Shown: piece by piece, positions 1 to 7,090 of the stretch
Layout: the number at the start of each line of letters is the position of its first letter
How positions within the stretch are numbered: the stretch's first letter is position 1
Assembly (NCBI GenBank): GCA_938028585.1
Contig: CALIZH010000411.1
Location: 1-30,279, forward strand
Direction of reading: 5' to 3'
Source of the DNA: an uncultured Actinomyces sp.
GTDB taxonomy: Bacteria; Actinomycetota; Actinomycetes; Actinomycetales; Actinomycetaceae
Length of the DNA: 30,279 bases
The notes under the pieces: model-generated
Told to the model about the DNA's origin: nothing
The model's database searches: none
What the model saw: only the letters and a program-made list of their open reading frames with translations
Position numbers and translations under genes: made by a program

Positions 1-2
1 AA

Positions 3-590
3 AAGTTCGACTACACGAAGGGCTACAAGTTCTCGACCTACGCCACCTGGTGGATTCGTCAGGCGATTACGCGTGCGATGGCAGACCAAGCGCGTACTAT
101 CCGTATCCCCGTCCACATGGTCGAAGTTATTAATAAGCTTGCTCGTGTCCAGCGTCAAATGCTTCAAGATCTCGGTCGTGAACCCACTCCCGAAGAGCTT
201 GCTAAAGAACTGGACATGACTCCTGAAAAGGTTGTCGAGGTTCAAAAGTACGGACGTGAGCCGATTTCTCTGCACACTCCTCTTGGCGAGGATGGCGATA
301 GCGAGTTCGGAGATCTGATCGAGGATTCTGAAGCTATTGTTCCCGCAGATGCCGTGTCTTTCACTCTGCTTCAAGAGCAGTTGCACCGAGTTCTTGACAC
401 TCTCTCTGAACGCGAAGCAGGCGTCGTTTCGATGCGTTTCGGTCTTGGAGATGGTCAGCCTAAGACTCTTGATGAAATTGGCAAGGTCTACGGAGTGACG
501 CGAGAGCGTATCCGTCAGATTGAATCCAAGACGATGTCGAAGCTTCGTCATCCCTCTCGTTCGCAAGTCCTGCGTGACTATCTTGACTGA
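3..590 (+). CDS. sigA: Primary RNA polymerase sigma factor, C-terminal part (5' end outside window)
   Basis: The first in-frame codon in the window is at base 3, and 195 residues are visible. The fragment opens in region 2.3-2.4 with KFSTYATWWIRQAITRAM, the -10 melting and recognition helix of group 1 sigma factors. Region 3 follows (IRIPVHMVEVINKL, then REPTPEELAKELDM), and then region 4 with the helix-turn-helix TLDEIGKVYGVTRERIRQIE that reads the -35 element. The C-terminus SKLRHPSRSQVLRDYLD is typical of HrdB/SigA/RpoD. It directs core RNA polymerase to housekeeping promoters. The full protein would extend upstream through regions 1 and 2.1. The neighbouring DUF7455-type gene and parE match the usual actinobacterial surroundings of this gene (established knowledge). 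A strong hairpin follows the stop. Identification is secure; only the N-terminus is unknown. Confidence 0.96.
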   Translation, partial: KFDYTKGYKFSTYATWWIRQAITRAMADQARTIRIPVHMVEVINKLARVQRQMLQDLGREPTPEELAKELDMTPEKVVEVQKYGREPISLHTPLGEDGDSEFGDLIEDSEAIVPADAVSFTLLQEQLHRVLDTLSEREAGVVSMRFGLGDGQPKTLDEIGKVYGVTRERIRQIESKTMSKLRHPSRSQVLRDYLD

Positions 591-597
591 GAGCTAG

Positions 598-653
598 ATG
601 CATGTGAGTGTGGGCCGGAAACCTGAAGGTTTCCGGCCCACACTCACATGCAT
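598..653. terminator. 26-bp perfect hairpin between convergent genes
   Basis: The arms 598-623 and 628-653 are exact reverse complements of 26 bases around a TGAA loop. The hairpin starts eight bases after the sigma factor stop and ends 18 bases before the stop of the convergent YbjN gene, so it can serve both. Neither side has a clear T-tract, so termination may rely on the very stable stem, or the stem may protect the 3' ends. Confidence 0.8.
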
Positions 654-671
654 ATCAACTGATGTTATATA

Positions 672-1139
672 TCAGTCTTCGTCGCTTTCCTTCGGAATAC
701 CGAGGGTCTCGCGAATGTGATCGAAGAGCGATAGCGATGTTGCGATTGCGCAATTGACATGCTGGAGAAGCTGCGCATCGGTTGCGCCGTGCTCGTAATC
801 AACATTGACCTCGGTCATGATGCGAAGAGGACCTGCCTCGCTGGGGGCATAGAATGCCTTCGGCCAGATGCGGTCACGGTGCCAATCTTCGATGACGCTT
901 GCGAGTTCATCTTCGCGTTCAGCGGGGACCTCTTCAGCCATACGTGCGGTGACCTGCAAGATTTCGTGGTCCTGCCCCATGAAGAGGAAGAAGAACGGTG
1001 CGCCGTCCCAGCGGCCGCAAACGTCATCGTCATCATCGCGGCCGTAATACCAACCCTGGCCGTCGAAGATCTTTTCGATGCGTTCCTTGGAGATGGGGCG
1101 TACTGAGTCGCCCGTTTCAGCGGAATCAAACCAACCCAT
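672..1139 (-). CDS. YbjN-family protein (second of a tandem pair)
   Basis: A protein of 155 residues that resembles the YbjN domain family, a bacterial fold of unclear function related to type III secretion chaperone-like folds. No catalytic motif is visible. Recognisable stretches are ISKERIEKIFDGQGWYYGRD, a WDGAPFFFLFMG strand pair, an EDWHRDRIWPKAFY helix, and a VDYEHGATDAQLLQHV segment near the C-terminus. The ATG at 1139 is chosen because a purine-rich AGAGGAAGGA lies just upstream and MGWFDSAE aligns with the MGLFSRPK start of its neighbour. A longer frame to 1178 would overlap that neighbour. It lies 16 bases after the paralogue, so its ribosome site overlaps the upstream stop and the two are probably co-transcribed. 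Function is unknown. Confidence 0.85.
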   Translation of the reverse strand: MGWFDSAETGDSVRPISKERIEKIFDGQGWYYGRDDDDDVCGRWDGAPFFFLFMGQDHEILQVTARMAEEVPAEREDELASVIEDWHRDRIWPKAFYAPSEAGPLRIMTEVNVDYEHGATDAQLLQHVNCAIATSLSLFDHIRETLGIPKESDED

Positions 1140-1155
1140 AGTGACGTCCTTCCTC

Positions 1156-1611
1156 TCAGAGTCCCAGTGCCTTGGCAAGTTCGTTATAGAACTCTTGGCC
1201 AGTTCCCAGCGCGCACGCGATCTGTTGGTTCAGCTGTGCGTCGGTTGCACCGTGTTCCCAATCGACCGAGTTCTCGCAGAAAATGCGAATCTCGCCCTCG
1301 TCATTGATGCGATGGTAGGCCTTTGGCCAGAGCTTTTGGCGGTGCCATTCGCGAATGAACGCGCGGACCTCTTCAAGGCGCTCGATCGGAATCGAGAGGT
1401 GCCACATGGACTGAATGTGGAGAATCTCTTGGTCCTTGCCGCGAAGCATGAAGTAGTAGGTGTCGTCATCCCAGGTGCCGCCGAGATCATTATCAGAGTC
1501 GACGAAGTAGTGCCATCCGCGTTCTTTGAAAAGAGCGATGAGCCTTTCCTGAGAGATCGCCGGAGTTAGAGGAGCGCTCTCTTCCGGTTTTGGCCGTGAA
1601 AACAGACCCAT
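1156..1611 (-). CDS. YbjN-family protein (first of a tandem pair)
   Basis: A protein of 151 residues that is clearly homologous to the next gene: ISQERLIALFKERGWHYFVD, GGTWDDDTYYFMLRGKDQEILHI, REWHRQKLWPKAYH and VDWEHGATDAQLNQQIA match the same positions in the paralogue. It is a YbjN-type protein with no visible catalytic residues, signal peptide or membrane segment, so it is probably cytoplasmic. The ATG at 1611 is preceded by a strong AAGGAGG about eight bases upstream. A plausible promoter (-35 CTGACT, -10 TACCAT, spacing 17) lies just upstream. The pair looks like a local gene duplication. In actinobacteria such proteins are often annotated as YbjN domain proteins or sensory transduction regulators, without experimental support that I know of. 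Confidence 0.87.
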   Translation of the reverse strand: MGLFSRPKPEESAPLTPAISQERLIALFKERGWHYFVDSDNDLGGTWDDDTYYFMLRGKDQEILHIQSMWHLSIPIERLEEVRAFIREWHRQKLWPKAYHRINDEGEIRIFCENSVDWEHGATDAQLNQQIACALGTGQEFYNELAKALGL

Positions 1612-1646
1612 GTGTATGTCCTCCTTGAAAGGGAAATTTCACCACA

Positions 1647-1675
1647 ATGGTAAACGAATGTGATCTAAAAGTCAG
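1647..1675 (-). promoter_or_regulatory. Candidate promoter of the YbjN pair
   Basis: On the minus strand, CTGACT (1675-1670; four of six matches to TTGACA) is followed after exactly 17 bases by TACCAT (1652-1647; four of six matches to TATAAT). The predicted start near 1640 gives a leader of about 29 bases that includes the AAGGAGG site. The -35 overlaps the TGA of the upstream DUF7455-type gene. No experiment supports it. Confidence 0.4.
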
Positions 1676-1893
1676 CTCTGCTGGGTGGCAAACTCGCGCT
1701 CATCAATGATGTCCAGAGCCTTTGGGGTTATTGCCTCGAGGTGTTGGTTCGCATGATGAGCACAGAAGTTGAGTGTCCCCGTAGCTAAGGTCACGCGAAC
1801 CCACGCACGAGCACCGCATTGATCACAGCGATCCTGAGCAGTGAGGATAGGGGGAAGGGCCTGGCGTGAATTCTCAGTAGTTACGGTATTCAT
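1672..1893 (-). CDS. Small zinc-binding DUF7455-type protein
   Basis: A 73-residue protein with LTAQDRCDQCGARAWVRVTL followed by LNFCAHHANQH. The CxxC and CxHH pairs form a likely zinc site (four ligands, inferred). This matches the small protein found beside the primary sigma factor and the second GyrB/ParE gene in many actinobacteria, annotated DUF7455 or as hypothetical; its role is unknown. The ATG at 1893 is used because the conserved part begins soon after it. The frame is open to 2058, but that stretch is not protein-like and runs through the divergent promoter of parE. No Shine-Dalgarno is visible; a TATAGA at 1903-1898 lies only four bases from the ATG, so the mRNA may have little or no leader. 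Confidence 0.8.
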   Translation of the reverse strand: MNTVTTENSRQALPPILTAQDRCDQCGARAWVRVTLATGTLNFCAHHANQHLEAITPKALDIIDEREFATQQS

Positions 1894-1897
1894 AGAA

Positions 1898-1903
1898 TCT
1901 ATA
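1898..1903 (-). promoter_or_regulatory. Possible -10 element of the DUF7455-type gene
   Basis: TATAGA on the minus strand lies four bases before the ATG at 1893, and no ribosome site lies between. This suggests a leaderless or nearly leaderless transcript. The spacing is slightly shorter than in the clearer leaderless cases of this window, and no good -35 was found. Confidence 0.3.
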
Positions 1904-2031
1904 AGACCATGCCGGTGCAGTATTTCGCCAAGCTTTTCCGTCTTTTCTGCCAATGGCCGAAATTTTCGTCGGAAAGGGTCACAATTTTGTGCTTTCGGTG
2001 CGTAAATACTCGATAAATTGATTGTCCTTCG

Positions 2032-2046
2032 TACACTATCGGGGTG
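2032..2046 (+). promoter_or_regulatory. Leaderless promoter of parE (-10 plus GTG start)
   Basis: TACACT (2032-2037) is followed by six bases and then GTG at 2044. The usual transcription start would be the G of the start codon. No Shine-Dalgarno is present and no convincing -35 lies at 16-18 bases. The adjacent protein sequence SETQASDYSARHLSVLEGLEAV begins exactly as ParE/GyrB2 proteins do, which supports both the start and a leaderless mRNA. Confidence 0.5.
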
Positions 2047-4152
2047 AGTGAAACCCAAGCCTCAGACTATTCTGCGCGACACCTTTCAGTCCTTGAAGGT
2101 CTGGAAGCCGTCCGCAAGCGCCCCGGCATGTACATCGGTTCGACGGACCACCGTGGTCTCATGCACTGCCTGTGGGAAATTATTGATAATGCCGTTGATG
2201 AGGCCCTTGAGGGTTTCTGCGACACAATCGATGTTCGACTGCACCCGGATCATTCGGCTTCAGTCGCCGATAACGGTCGAGGTATTCCCGTCGATGAGGT
2301 GCCGGGGGTTGGTTTATCGGGTGTTGAGGTTGTCTTCACGAAGCTGCATGCTGGAGGAAAATTCGGTAGCGGTTCGTATGCTGCATCAGGTGGCCTTCAC
2401 GGTGTCGGCGCTTCTGTTGTCAATGCTCTTTCTGCCCGGATGGATGTCGAGGTCGATCGTGGTGGGAAGACCTGGCAGATGTGTTTCAGGCGTGGCGAAC
2501 CCGGAGAATTCGACGATTCTCGCCAGCGCACTCCAAATTCTCCTTTCACCCCCTTTACCGATGAATCTCGTTTGAAGACTGTCGGGAAAGTTGCGAAAAA
2601 GAAGACTGGTACGCGCGTACGTTTCTGGGCAGATTTCCAAATTTTCCCATCCGATGAGGGCTTTACCTGGGAAACTTTGCTGGCGCGTGCACGTCAGACG
2701 GCTTTCTTGGTGCCCGGTCTAACGATTAATTGCTTTGATGAGCGCGGGGAAGAAGTCGTCCACGAATCATTCCGCTTTGATGGTGGCGTGGTTGACTTCG
2801 TCGATTGGCTCTCTAACGACGGTGCTGTTACTGACACCTGGCATATTCAGGGTGAAGGAACATTCACTGAGACTGTTCAAGCGCTGGATCCTGAAAGCGG
2901 GCATCTTCGCGCTGTTGAAACCGAGCGTATCTGCGAAGTTGATTGCGCCCTTCGCTGGGGGATTGGCTACGATGCACAGCTGGAATCCTTCGTTAATATC
3001 ATTGCGACCCCGAAGGGGGGAACGCATGTTGCGGGCTTTGAACAGGCGGTTTTGAAGGTACTGAGAAGCCAAGTTGATAAAAACGCGCGAAAGCTTAAGG
3101 TCGGTGCAAAAGATGGTCGCCCTGAAAAGGACGATGTTCTTGCGGGGATGACAGCGGTTGTGACAGTTCGTTTCCCGGAACCACAGTTCGAAGGACAAAC
3201 TAAGGAAATCTTGGGAACACCTCAGATTCGTACGGTTGTTGCACGCGTTGTGGGGGATTGGCTCGAGAGTAAGTTTGCATCCTCCAAGCGTGACGATAAA
3301 CAACAGACCAGTGCACTTCTTGAGAAAGTTGTCGGCGAAATGAAGGCGCGTGTCTCTGCGCGCATCCACAAAGAAATTTCCCGGCGGAAGAATGCACTTG
3401 AGACATCTTCACTTCCTGCGAAACTTGCGGATTGCCGTTCTGAGGACGTTGAAGAGACCGAGCTCTTTATCGTGGAGGGCGATTCTGCTCTTGGCACCGC
3501 GAAAGCTGCCAGAAATTCGCAATATCAGGCCCTTTTCCCCATTCGAGGGAAGATTTTGAACGTCCAAAAGGCTTCAACTGCGGATATGTTGGCGAACGCT
3601 GAATGCGCGAATATTATCCAGGTGATTGGAGCGGGCTCTGGACGGACCTTCGATATTGAACAGGCACGGTATGGCAAGGTTATCTTGATGACTGATGCTG
3701 ACGTTGATGGGGCACACATTCGTACGCTGCTTCTCACTTTGTTCTTCCGCTATATGCGACCGATGGTTGAAGCCGGTCGGGTCTATGCTGCGGTACCTCC
3801 CTTGCATCGGATTGAGGTGGCGGGTAAAGGACGCAAATCTCGCGAGTTTATTTATACGTATTCAGAAGAGGAACTTCACCGTCAGCTTGCCGCTCTTCGC
3901 AAGGCAGGTCGAACCTGGAAAGAACCTATCCAGCGTTACAAGGGCCTAGGTGAAATGGATGCCGATCAGCTAGCTGAAACGACTATGGATCGGGCCCATC
4001 GTGCGCTTCGTCGAATCACTTTGGCTGATGAGGCTGCTTTGCGTCAGGCTGAAGATGTTTTTGAGCTCCTCATGGGACAAGTCGTTGGTCCTCGACGCGA
4101 CTTCATTGTTGAGGAAGCAGCAGGAATTGATCGCGAGCGCATTGACGCATAG
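2044..4152 (+). CDS. parE: DNA topoisomerase IV subunit B (ParE / second GyrB type)
   Basis: A 702-residue type IIA topoisomerase ATPase subunit. The GHKL ATPase carries EIIDN (45-49), DNGRGIP (76-82) and GLHGVG (117-122). The TOPRIM domain has the metal residues E478 in EGDSALG and D551, D553 and D555 in the DADVDG motif, followed by the QRYKGLGEMD segment. With subunit A it passes one DNA duplex through another to decatenate or relax DNA. The position next to the primary sigma factor and the DUF7455-type gene is that of the extra GyrB-like gene (ParE) of actinobacteria rather than of the gyrB near dnaA; this is established synteny. No subunit A gene is in the window. GTG 2044 is chosen from the homologous N-terminus and the -10 spacing. 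It could be called gyrB in an organism with only one such pair. Confidence 0.92.
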   Translation: MSETQASDYSARHLSVLEGLEAVRKRPGMYIGSTDHRGLMHCLWEIIDNAVDEALEGFCDTIDVRLHPDHSASVADNGRGIPVDEVPGVGLSGVEVVFTKLHAGGKFGSGSYAASGGLHGVGASVVNALSARMDVEVDRGGKTWQMCFRRGEPGEFDDSRQRTPNSPFTPFTDESRLKTVGKVAKKKTGTRVRFWADFQIFPSDEGFTWETLLARARQTAFLVPGLTINCFDERGEEVVHESFRFDGGVVDFVDWLSNDGAVTDTWHIQGEGTFTETVQALDPESGHLRAVETERICEVDCALRWGIGYDAQLESFVNIIATPKGGTHVAGFEQAVLKVLRSQVDKNARKLKVGAKDGRPEKDDVLAGMTAVVTVRFPEPQFEGQTKEILGTPQIRTVVARVVGDWLESKFASSKRDDKQQTSALLEKVVGEMKARVSARIHKEISRRKNALETSSLPAKLADCRSEDVEETELFIVEGDSALGTAKAARNSQYQALFPIRGKILNVQKASTADMLANAECANIIQVIGAGSGRTFDIEQARYGKVILMTDADVDGAHIRTLLLTLFFRYMRPMVEAGRVYAAVPPLHRIEVAGKGRKSREFIYTYSEEELHRQLAALRKAGRTWKEPIQRYKGLGEMDADQLAETTMDRAHRALRRITLADEAALRQAEDVFELLMGQVVGPRRDFIVEEAAGIDRERIDA

Positions 4153-4160
4153 GTCAGCGA

Positions 4161-4174
4161 CCCACTCAAGTGGG
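4161..4174 (+). repeat. Small inverted repeat after parE
   Basis: CCCAC and GTGGG pair around a short loop nine bases after the parE stop. The stem is short and no T-tract follows, so it is at best a weak terminator. It lies just upstream of the promoter of the next gene. Confidence 0.3.
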
Positions 4175-4194
4175 ACTGAAGGCCCGTAATCCCG

Positions 4195-4209
4195 TAGAAT
4201 ATGTGCATG
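4195..4209 (+). promoter_or_regulatory. Leaderless promoter of the first GNAT gene
   Basis: TAGAAT (4195-4200; five of six matches to TATAAT) is followed by six bases and ATG 4207. This spacing places the transcription start on the A of that ATG, so the in-frame ATG at 4201 would not be in the mRNA. No Shine-Dalgarno is visible. The -35 region is weak (GGGACT at 17 bases). Confidence 0.5.
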
Positions 4210-5226
4210 ACTGGACTTGCGGAGCGTTTAAAACCGCCCGCGCTCGTCTCTTTTCCAGGTTCTCACCTTGGTCTGCGTTGGCGGTCTCTAATCCCTTCGG
4301 ATCTTGGGGCTGTCGCTGAGCTGATTCGTCAGGTTGAGAAAGAAGATGACGCGATTTTTAGGACATCGTCGAAAGAAATCGCTGACCTGGCATTAGGACA
4401 GTGCGGTGCTGCACCCCTCGAGGTGATCGTGGGGATTGCCCAGGACCAAGGTATTGTCGCTCTTGGTTCTGTGAAGATTCTGGCCAGCCTAACAGAGGCC
4501 GCGGTAGCAATTGTTAACGCGGTGATTCACCCATCATGGCGAGGCCGTGGTGTTGGCCGTTCTCTGCTTCACTGGCAGGACGGGCGTGCACGCCAAATGC
4601 TTGTTGAGTATTTTGGCGCGGACTGTGAACTTCCAGCGTCTATTGCGAACTGGGTTGACGGTCATATGACCGATCGTCGTCGCTTGTATATCGCTGCAGG
4701 TTTTTATGCGAAGCACATGTTCCAAGTGATGTATCGCGATCTAGAGGGGTCAGAGGGCCGTGGTCCGGTACCCGATGGGCTTCATATTGTGCCTATGAGT
4801 GAGGTTTCTTTCTCCAAGCTCCATCACGTGCATTCCGAAGTTTTTGCGGATCACCCTCTCACCGAAGCTCGAGATTTTTGGTGGGAGCGTGCACTCGAAG
4901 ATTACGAAGAGCGCTGGTCTTTTGTCGCCCTGAGTGATGATGGTGAAATAGCTGGCTACTGTATGTCTGGTCGTCCAGCAGAAAGCTGGATTGCCCACGG
5001 TCGTCTTGAGGCGTATATCAATACCATTGGTGTTGCGCCGGCATATCGAGGCAATGGCGTGGCCTCGGCAATGGTCTCTGCCGCGACGCACGCTGCTGCT
5101 CAAGACGGGATGAGCCGTATTGGGATTGATGCGGATATTAAGAGCCCAACACATGCGCAAGCCGTATATGAACATCTGGGCTTCCTCAATGACCGTACAC
5201 GTGTCTTTTACAGTATTGATCAGTAG
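4207..5226 (+). CDS. Tandem double-GNAT acetyltransferase (first of a pair)
   Basis: A 339-residue protein made of two GNAT folds. Domain 1 has the acetyl-CoA pyrophosphate loop IHPSWRGRGVGRSLLHW (RGRGVG near 112-117). Domain 2 has VAPAYRGNGVASAMVSA (RGNGVA near 281-286) and the C-terminal AVYEHLGFLNDRTRVFYSI typical of GNAT strands 6-7. Both loops fit Q/R-x-x-G-x-G/A, so both could bind acetyl-CoA. Double-GNAT architecture is shared with mycothiol synthase MshD and many uncharacterised actinobacterial proteins; nothing here identifies the substrate. ATG 4207 is preferred over ATG 4201 because of the -10 spacing. A paralogue starts 15 bases after the stop, so the two probably form an operon. 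Confidence 0.85.
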   Translation: MTGLAERLKPPALVSFPGSHLGLRWRSLIPSDLGAVAELIRQVEKEDDAIFRTSSKEIADLALGQCGAAPLEVIVGIAQDQGIVALGSVKILASLTEAAVAIVNAVIHPSWRGRGVGRSLLHWQDGRARQMLVEYFGADCELPASIANWVDGHMTDRRRLYIAAGFYAKHMFQVMYRDLEGSEGRGPVPDGLHIVPMSEVSFSKLHHVHSEVFADHPLTEARDFWWERALEDYEERWSFVALSDDGEIAGYCMSGRPAESWIAHGRLEAYINTIGVAPAYRGNGVASAMVSAATHAAAQDGMSRIGIDADIKSPTHAQAVYEHLGFLNDRTRVFYSIDQ

Positions 5227-5241
5227 GGCGCGTACTCGTCA

Positions 5242-6276
5242 ATGGCTTCATATCAAGTAGATAGGGGAGTCGAGGCATATCCTCCTTTCCCCCAGGAACA
5301 CCACGGAATCGTCTGGCGTCAGCTGGGCCCTCATGACCTTCATGCCCTGAGCGCTCTATTCGCACGAATGGAGGCAAGAGATAATCCTCCCTATCGCACG
5401 GCCTTAGCAGAAGTCGAAGAAATGCTTTCTCCGGCCTCGTCTTGGTGGGGGATTGCGGCTTTTGCGACGAAAGGAATCGCGCAGGGGAGAATGGTCGCTT
5501 TCGCTCAGACACGATTGCGCTTTTCCGAGCGTATTGAATGTGTCTGTCAAGGCGGAGTTGACCCCGATTTTCGCAGAATCGGTTTAGGCAGTTCTCTGCT
5601 TGAATGGCAAATTGCCGCTGCGCGTTCAATGCTTGAGCACAATGAAGATCCTGGCCAGCGCGCGATCGTGAGTTTCGTCGAAAATTGGCAAGACGAACTT
5701 GAGAATGCGCTTAAGGACCGAGGCTTCCATTGGGAACGTACCTATTACGACCTACGTGCAAAACTTGACCCACTTCCGCAAGCGCCCTCACTGGGTTCGT
5801 ATATCACGATCGAGCAGTGGAGCCCTTCATGGGATGATGAGTTGCGACGCGCAGCAAACCTTATTGCACAACAGCAAGGCCGAGCTGCTCTTACTGAAGA
5901 GCAATGGACGATGGGACGTAGTTCTTTTGCTCCTGACTGGTCCTATATCGCGGTGGATCGGCGTTCTGATCGGCCTCGGATTGCAGGTTTTACGCTTGTT
6001 TCAAAGTACGAGCAAGATTGGCCTGCGCTGGGGTGGAAAGAAGGCTATATCGACCATATTGGCGTCGGAGACGAGTGGAGGAATACCCCGGTTCTTGACG
6101 CCTTAGTGGTTGCCTCGATGCGCGCACAAGCACAAGACGGCATGGATCTTATCGCAACGGGAATTGCTCAAACCGAAGGTTCTGCAACGCTATCGATTTT
6201 TGAATATCTTGGTTTTCGAGTCGTTGGTCAGCAGCGACTTTACGCAATAGATATCCCGGATATCTCCCAAGCCTAA
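5242..6276 (+). CDS. Tandem double-GNAT acetyltransferase, degenerate second domain
   Basis: A 344-residue paralogue of the preceding gene. Domain 1 keeps the acetyl-CoA loop in VDPDFRRIGLGSSLLEW (RRIGLG 111-116). In domain 2 the equivalent segment reads HIGVGDEWRNTPVLDALVV (279-284 WRNTPV), without the glycines of the pyrophosphate loop, so this half probably no longer binds acetyl-CoA and may be structural. The C-terminus IFEYLGFRVVGQQRLYAID matches the paralogue. The ATG at 5242 is 15 bases after the previous stop; only a weak AGGG overlapping that stop can serve as a ribosome site, so translation may be coupled. The last codons form one arm of the downstream terminator. The substrate is unknown. 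Confidence 0.84.
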   Translation: MASYQVDRGVEAYPPFPQEHHGIVWRQLGPHDLHALSALFARMEARDNPPYRTALAEVEEMLSPASSWWGIAAFATKGIAQGRMVAFAQTRLRFSERIECVCQGGVDPDFRRIGLGSSLLEWQIAAARSMLEHNEDPGQRAIVSFVENWQDELENALKDRGFHWERTYYDLRAKLDPLPQAPSLGSYITIEQWSPSWDDELRRAANLIAQQQGRAALTEEQWTMGRSSFAPDWSYIAVDRRSDRPRIAGFTLVSKYEQDWPALGWKEGYIDHIGVGDEWRNTPVLDALVVASMRAQAQDGMDLIATGIAQTEGSATLSIFEYLGFRVVGQQRLYAIDIPDISQA

Positions 6277-6296
6277 ACCTTTGAGATATCCGGGAT
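6253..6296. terminator. Terminator hairpin starting inside the second GNAT gene
   Basis: ATCCCGGATATCTC (6253-6266) and its exact complement at 6283-6296 enclose a 16-base loop that contains the TAA at 6274-6276. The left arm encodes part of the C-terminal IPDIS segment. It lies between convergent genes and can act on both strands; T-tracts are weak. Confidence 0.65.
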
Positions 6297-6313
6297 CACT
6301 CAGAACTCTATTG

Positions 6314-7090
6314 TTAGAGGACCTTTGAGAAGAACTCCTGAGTACGGGGATTTTGTGGATTCACGATGACGTCCTCGGGGCTTCCTTCTTCAACGATTGT
6401 TCCGCCGTCCATGAAGACGACATGGTCAGCCACCTCACGCGCAAAACCGACCTCGTGGGTGACGACAACCATCGTCATTCCTGCCTTCGCTAGGTCCTGC
6501 ATGACACTTAGGACTTCGCCGACGAGTTCGGGATCGAGGGCAGAAGTGGGTTCGTCAAAGAGCATGAGTTCGGGTTTCATCGCCAAGGCACGAGCAATTG
6601 CCACGCGCTGTTGTTGGCCGCCAGAAAGCTGCGAGGGATAGTGGTTCAGACGATCTCCCAAACCGACTAATTCCAAGTACTCTTGGGCTTCCCGCGCAAC
6701 TTCCTCCTTAGGACGCCCCAAGACCTGAATCGGGCCTTCCATAACATTCTCTAGAGCAGTCATGTGCGGGAAGAGGTTGAACCGTTGGAAAACCATACCG
6801 ATTTGTGAGCGCTGACTAGCGATTTGCTTGTCTGTTAGGTCGTGCAGTACCCCCGTTGAGGGGTCTTTTCGGTATCCCAAGAGCTCGCCATCAATGAAGA
6901 TTTCCCCCGCAGAGATTGTCTCTAGCTGGTTGAGACAACGCAGTAGCGTTGACTTACCTGAGCCTGATGGGCCCATGATCACGCAGACCTCACCGTTGGC
7001 GATATCGAGATCTATCCCGCGCAGGACGTGGAGGTCGCCGAAAAACTTATGGACTCCGCGGATTTGAATGAGCGCAGACTGATCTGTCAT
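6314..7090 (-). CDS. Polar amino-acid ABC importer, ATP-binding subunit (GlnQ type)
   Basis: A 258-residue ABC ATPase of the polar amino-acid uptake family. It shows Walker A GPSGSGKST (40-48), the Q-loop region MVFQRFNLFPH, signature LSGGQ (155-159), Walker B LMLFDE (175-180), the D-loop SALDPE and switch histidine H212 in VVVTHE. Length and order are normal for GlnQ/HisP/ArtP-type subunits. It powers import through the permease encoded just upstream. Its ATG overlaps the permease stop by four bases (ATGA), which indicates translational coupling. Sequence alone does not tell glutamine from glutamate, arginine or other polar amino acids. It is the last gene of a three-gene operon and ends at the terminator shared with the GNAT genes. 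Confidence 0.94.
   Translation of the reverse strand: MTDQSALIQIRGVHKFFGDLHVLRGIDLDIANGEVCVIMGPSGSGKSTLLRCLNQLETISAGEIFIDGELLGYRKDPSTGVLHDLTDKQIASQRSQIGMVFQRFNLFPHMTALENVMEGPIQVLGRPKEEVAREAQEYLELVGLGDRLNHYPSQLSGGQQQRVAIARALAMKPELMLFDEPTSALDPELVGEVLSVMQDLAKAGMTMVVVTHEVGFAREVADHVVFMDGGTIVEEGSPEDVIVNPQNPRTQEFFSKVL

Noticed and set aside
2767..3369. 200-codon minus-strand frame inside parE
   Set aside because: It is fully contained in the conserved topoisomerase coding region and has no recognisable domain.
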